Positions 5,911 through 6,983 of a stretch of 6,983 nt of DNA are shown here, piece by piece. How positions within the stretch are numbered: position 1 is the first letter of the stretch; each line of letters opens with the position of its first letter. This DNA is from Veillonellaceae bacterium (GTDB taxonomy: Bacteria > Bacillota_C > Negativicutes > Veillonellales > Veillonellaceae), in assembly GCA_902834965.1 (NCBI GenBank), contig CADFKY010000052.1:1-6983 (forward strand), given 5' to 3'. The notes beneath the pieces were generated by a model. That model was given only the letters and a program-made list of their open reading frames with translations. It ran no database searches and was not told the DNA's origin. Both the position numbers and the translations under genes were made by a program.

Positions 5911-6983
5911 CTAAACAGATAACACTTGTTTTGCATCCGCCACAATCTGATCTAGAGAAACGCCATTTTCTCGTAACAATTCAGTTGCATCATAACGATC
6001 GTGAAATTCTTTAGCAATACCATAGTTCTTAACACGCATGTTAGATGGTCCATAAAAACTAGCTACACGCTGGCCCCAACCGCCTTCAACTACACCATCT
6101 TCTAACGTAAATACTACAGAATGATTTGCTTTCAATTCTTCTAGTAGTTCTTCATCAAGGCCAGATGCAAATTTAGAGTTTACTACAGTTACATGGATAC
6201 CGTCTTTAGCCAATTCATCGGCCACTTGATTAGCCAAATGGTAAAAATTACCAAGACCTAATAAAGCAATCCCTTCACCACGGCGAGTCACTTCAGATTT
6301 ATTCAAGATGCTATAATCCGTTGTATCCGCTACACCTGTAGTTGTGAATTCACCTACAGGAACACGAATTGCTACAGGATGCTCGTGTTGATGCACAGCA
6401 TATTCAGTCATAGCCAATAGCTCTTCATTATTAGTAGGTGCTAAGTATACTAAATTAGGAATGCTAGTAAGCATAGGAATATCAAAGAAACCTAAATGCG
6501 TTACATCATTCATTCCATATATAGATGCCATATGATTGATAATAACAGCACTATTGTTATTTACACAAAGATCTTGTACCAATTGGTCATAAGTACGTTG
6601 TAGGAAGGTACTATATACATTAAATACTGGTTTACCACCATTTTTAGCGATACCAGAACTCATTGCGATGGCGTGTTCTTCTGCAATACCTACATCGATG
6701 TATTGTTTGCCTGCCGCTTTGCGCCATTCAGGAGTAAAACCAAAACCTCCTGGTGTACCTGCATTAATAGCTACTACCGTTGGGTCTACCTTAATTTGCT
6801 CCATCAAGTAATTAGCAATGGTACCAGCATACGTTGGACCATGCTCCTCTTCTTTTGGTTTGCCTATTTCTAAATCAAAGGGCATTGTCCAATGGAAGGC
6901 TTCTTTATTTTGCTCTGCAATGGCATAGCCCTTACCCTTTTGAGTAACGATGTGTAAAACGATTGGATGATCAATGTCTTTTA
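5911..6983 (-). CDS. dxs: 1-deoxy-D-xylulose-5-phosphate synthase (DXS)-type enzyme, C-terminal part (cut by window edge)
   Basis: Thiamine-diphosphate enzyme of the DXS family, which joins pyruvate and glyceraldehyde 3-phosphate to make DXP for isoprenoid, thiamine and pyridoxal synthesis. The 356 visible residues cover the end of domain I (HIVTQKGKGY and FHWTMPFD), the pyrimidine-binding domain II and domain III; about 230-270 residues are missing upstream. The frame stays open past the internal ATG at 6885, so that is not the start. DVGIAEEHA supplies the ThDP-activating Glu (E. coli E370), and YSTFLQRTYDQ keeps Y392 and R398. In an ungapped comparison with remembered E. coli DXS, however, R420 is Met, D427 is Asn and R478 is Val, while H431 and R475 are kept. 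This matches a divergent DXS branch seen in some Firmicutes rather than the classical enzyme, so the exact acceptor is uncertain. A strong terminator follows. Confidence 0.85.
   Translation of the reverse strand, partial: KDIDHPIVLHIVTQKGKGYAIAEQNKEAFHWTMPFDLEIGKPKEEEHGPTYAGTIANYLMEQIKVDPTVVAINAGTPGGFGFTPEWRKAAGKQYIDVGIAEEHAIAMSSGIAKNGGKPVFNVYSTFLQRTYDQLVQDLCVNNNSAVIINHMASIYGMNDVTHLGFFDIPMLTSIPNLVYLAPTNNEELLAMTEYAVHQHEHPVAIRVPVGEFTTTGVADTTDYSILNKSEVTRRGEGIALLGLGNFYHLANQVADELAKDGIHVTVVNSKFASGLDEELLEELKANHSVVFTLEDGVVEGGWGQRVASFYGPSNMRVKNYGIAKEFHDRYDATELLRENGVSLDQIVADAKQVLSV

Noticed and set aside
6883..6885. ATG at 6885 as the start of the DXS-type gene
   Set aside because: The frame continues upstream to the window edge with conserved DXS residues (HIVTQKGKGY and FHW), so this Met is internal.

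Overview
The window reads as ordinary chromosome from a low-to-moderate GC, diderm Firmicute of the Negativicutes. Veillonella is my best guess, from the protein flavour, the AT-rich spacers and the AGGAGG-type ribosome sites. This is recognition from memory, not a database match. All seven genes lie on the minus strand, so transcription runs from position 6983 toward position 1. There are no RNA genes, insertion sequences, CRISPR arrays or phage genes.

In transcription order: (1) 6983-5911 is the C-terminal part of a 1-deoxy-D-xylulose-5-phosphate synthase (DXS)-type transketolase, ended by a strong 14-bp hairpin terminator. (2) An AT-rich spacer of about 330 bp (5582-5910) leads to a secreted, cysteine-free protein at 5581-4895. 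It resembles the carboxymuconolactone decarboxylase (CMD) family, starts at TTG and has its own terminator. (3) A near-consensus promoter at 4803-4775 drives trmB (tRNA m7G46 methyltransferase), followed after 1 nt by ftsW (SEDS peptidoglycan polymerase). (4) uraA (uracil:H+ symporter) follows 128 bp later with no terminator between, and probably a weak promoter of its own. It ends at a terminator with a nested hairpin. (5) A two-gene unit, short nfeD then floA (flotillin-like), runs off the left edge.

The functions are mostly housekeeping: isoprenoid or thiamine-type metabolism, tRNA modification, septal wall synthesis, pyrimidine salvage and membrane microdomain organisation. The clearest transcription units are trmB-ftsW (perhaps with uraA) and nfeD-floA.

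Two items deserve attention. The DXS-type protein aligns without gaps to E. coli DXS through the pyrimidine domain, yet lacks both arginines reported to hold the acceptor phosphate (R420 to Met, R478 to Val) and has Asn for D427, so its substrate is open to question. The CMD-like protein appears exported and has lost every cysteine. I found no convincing new multi-gene system.
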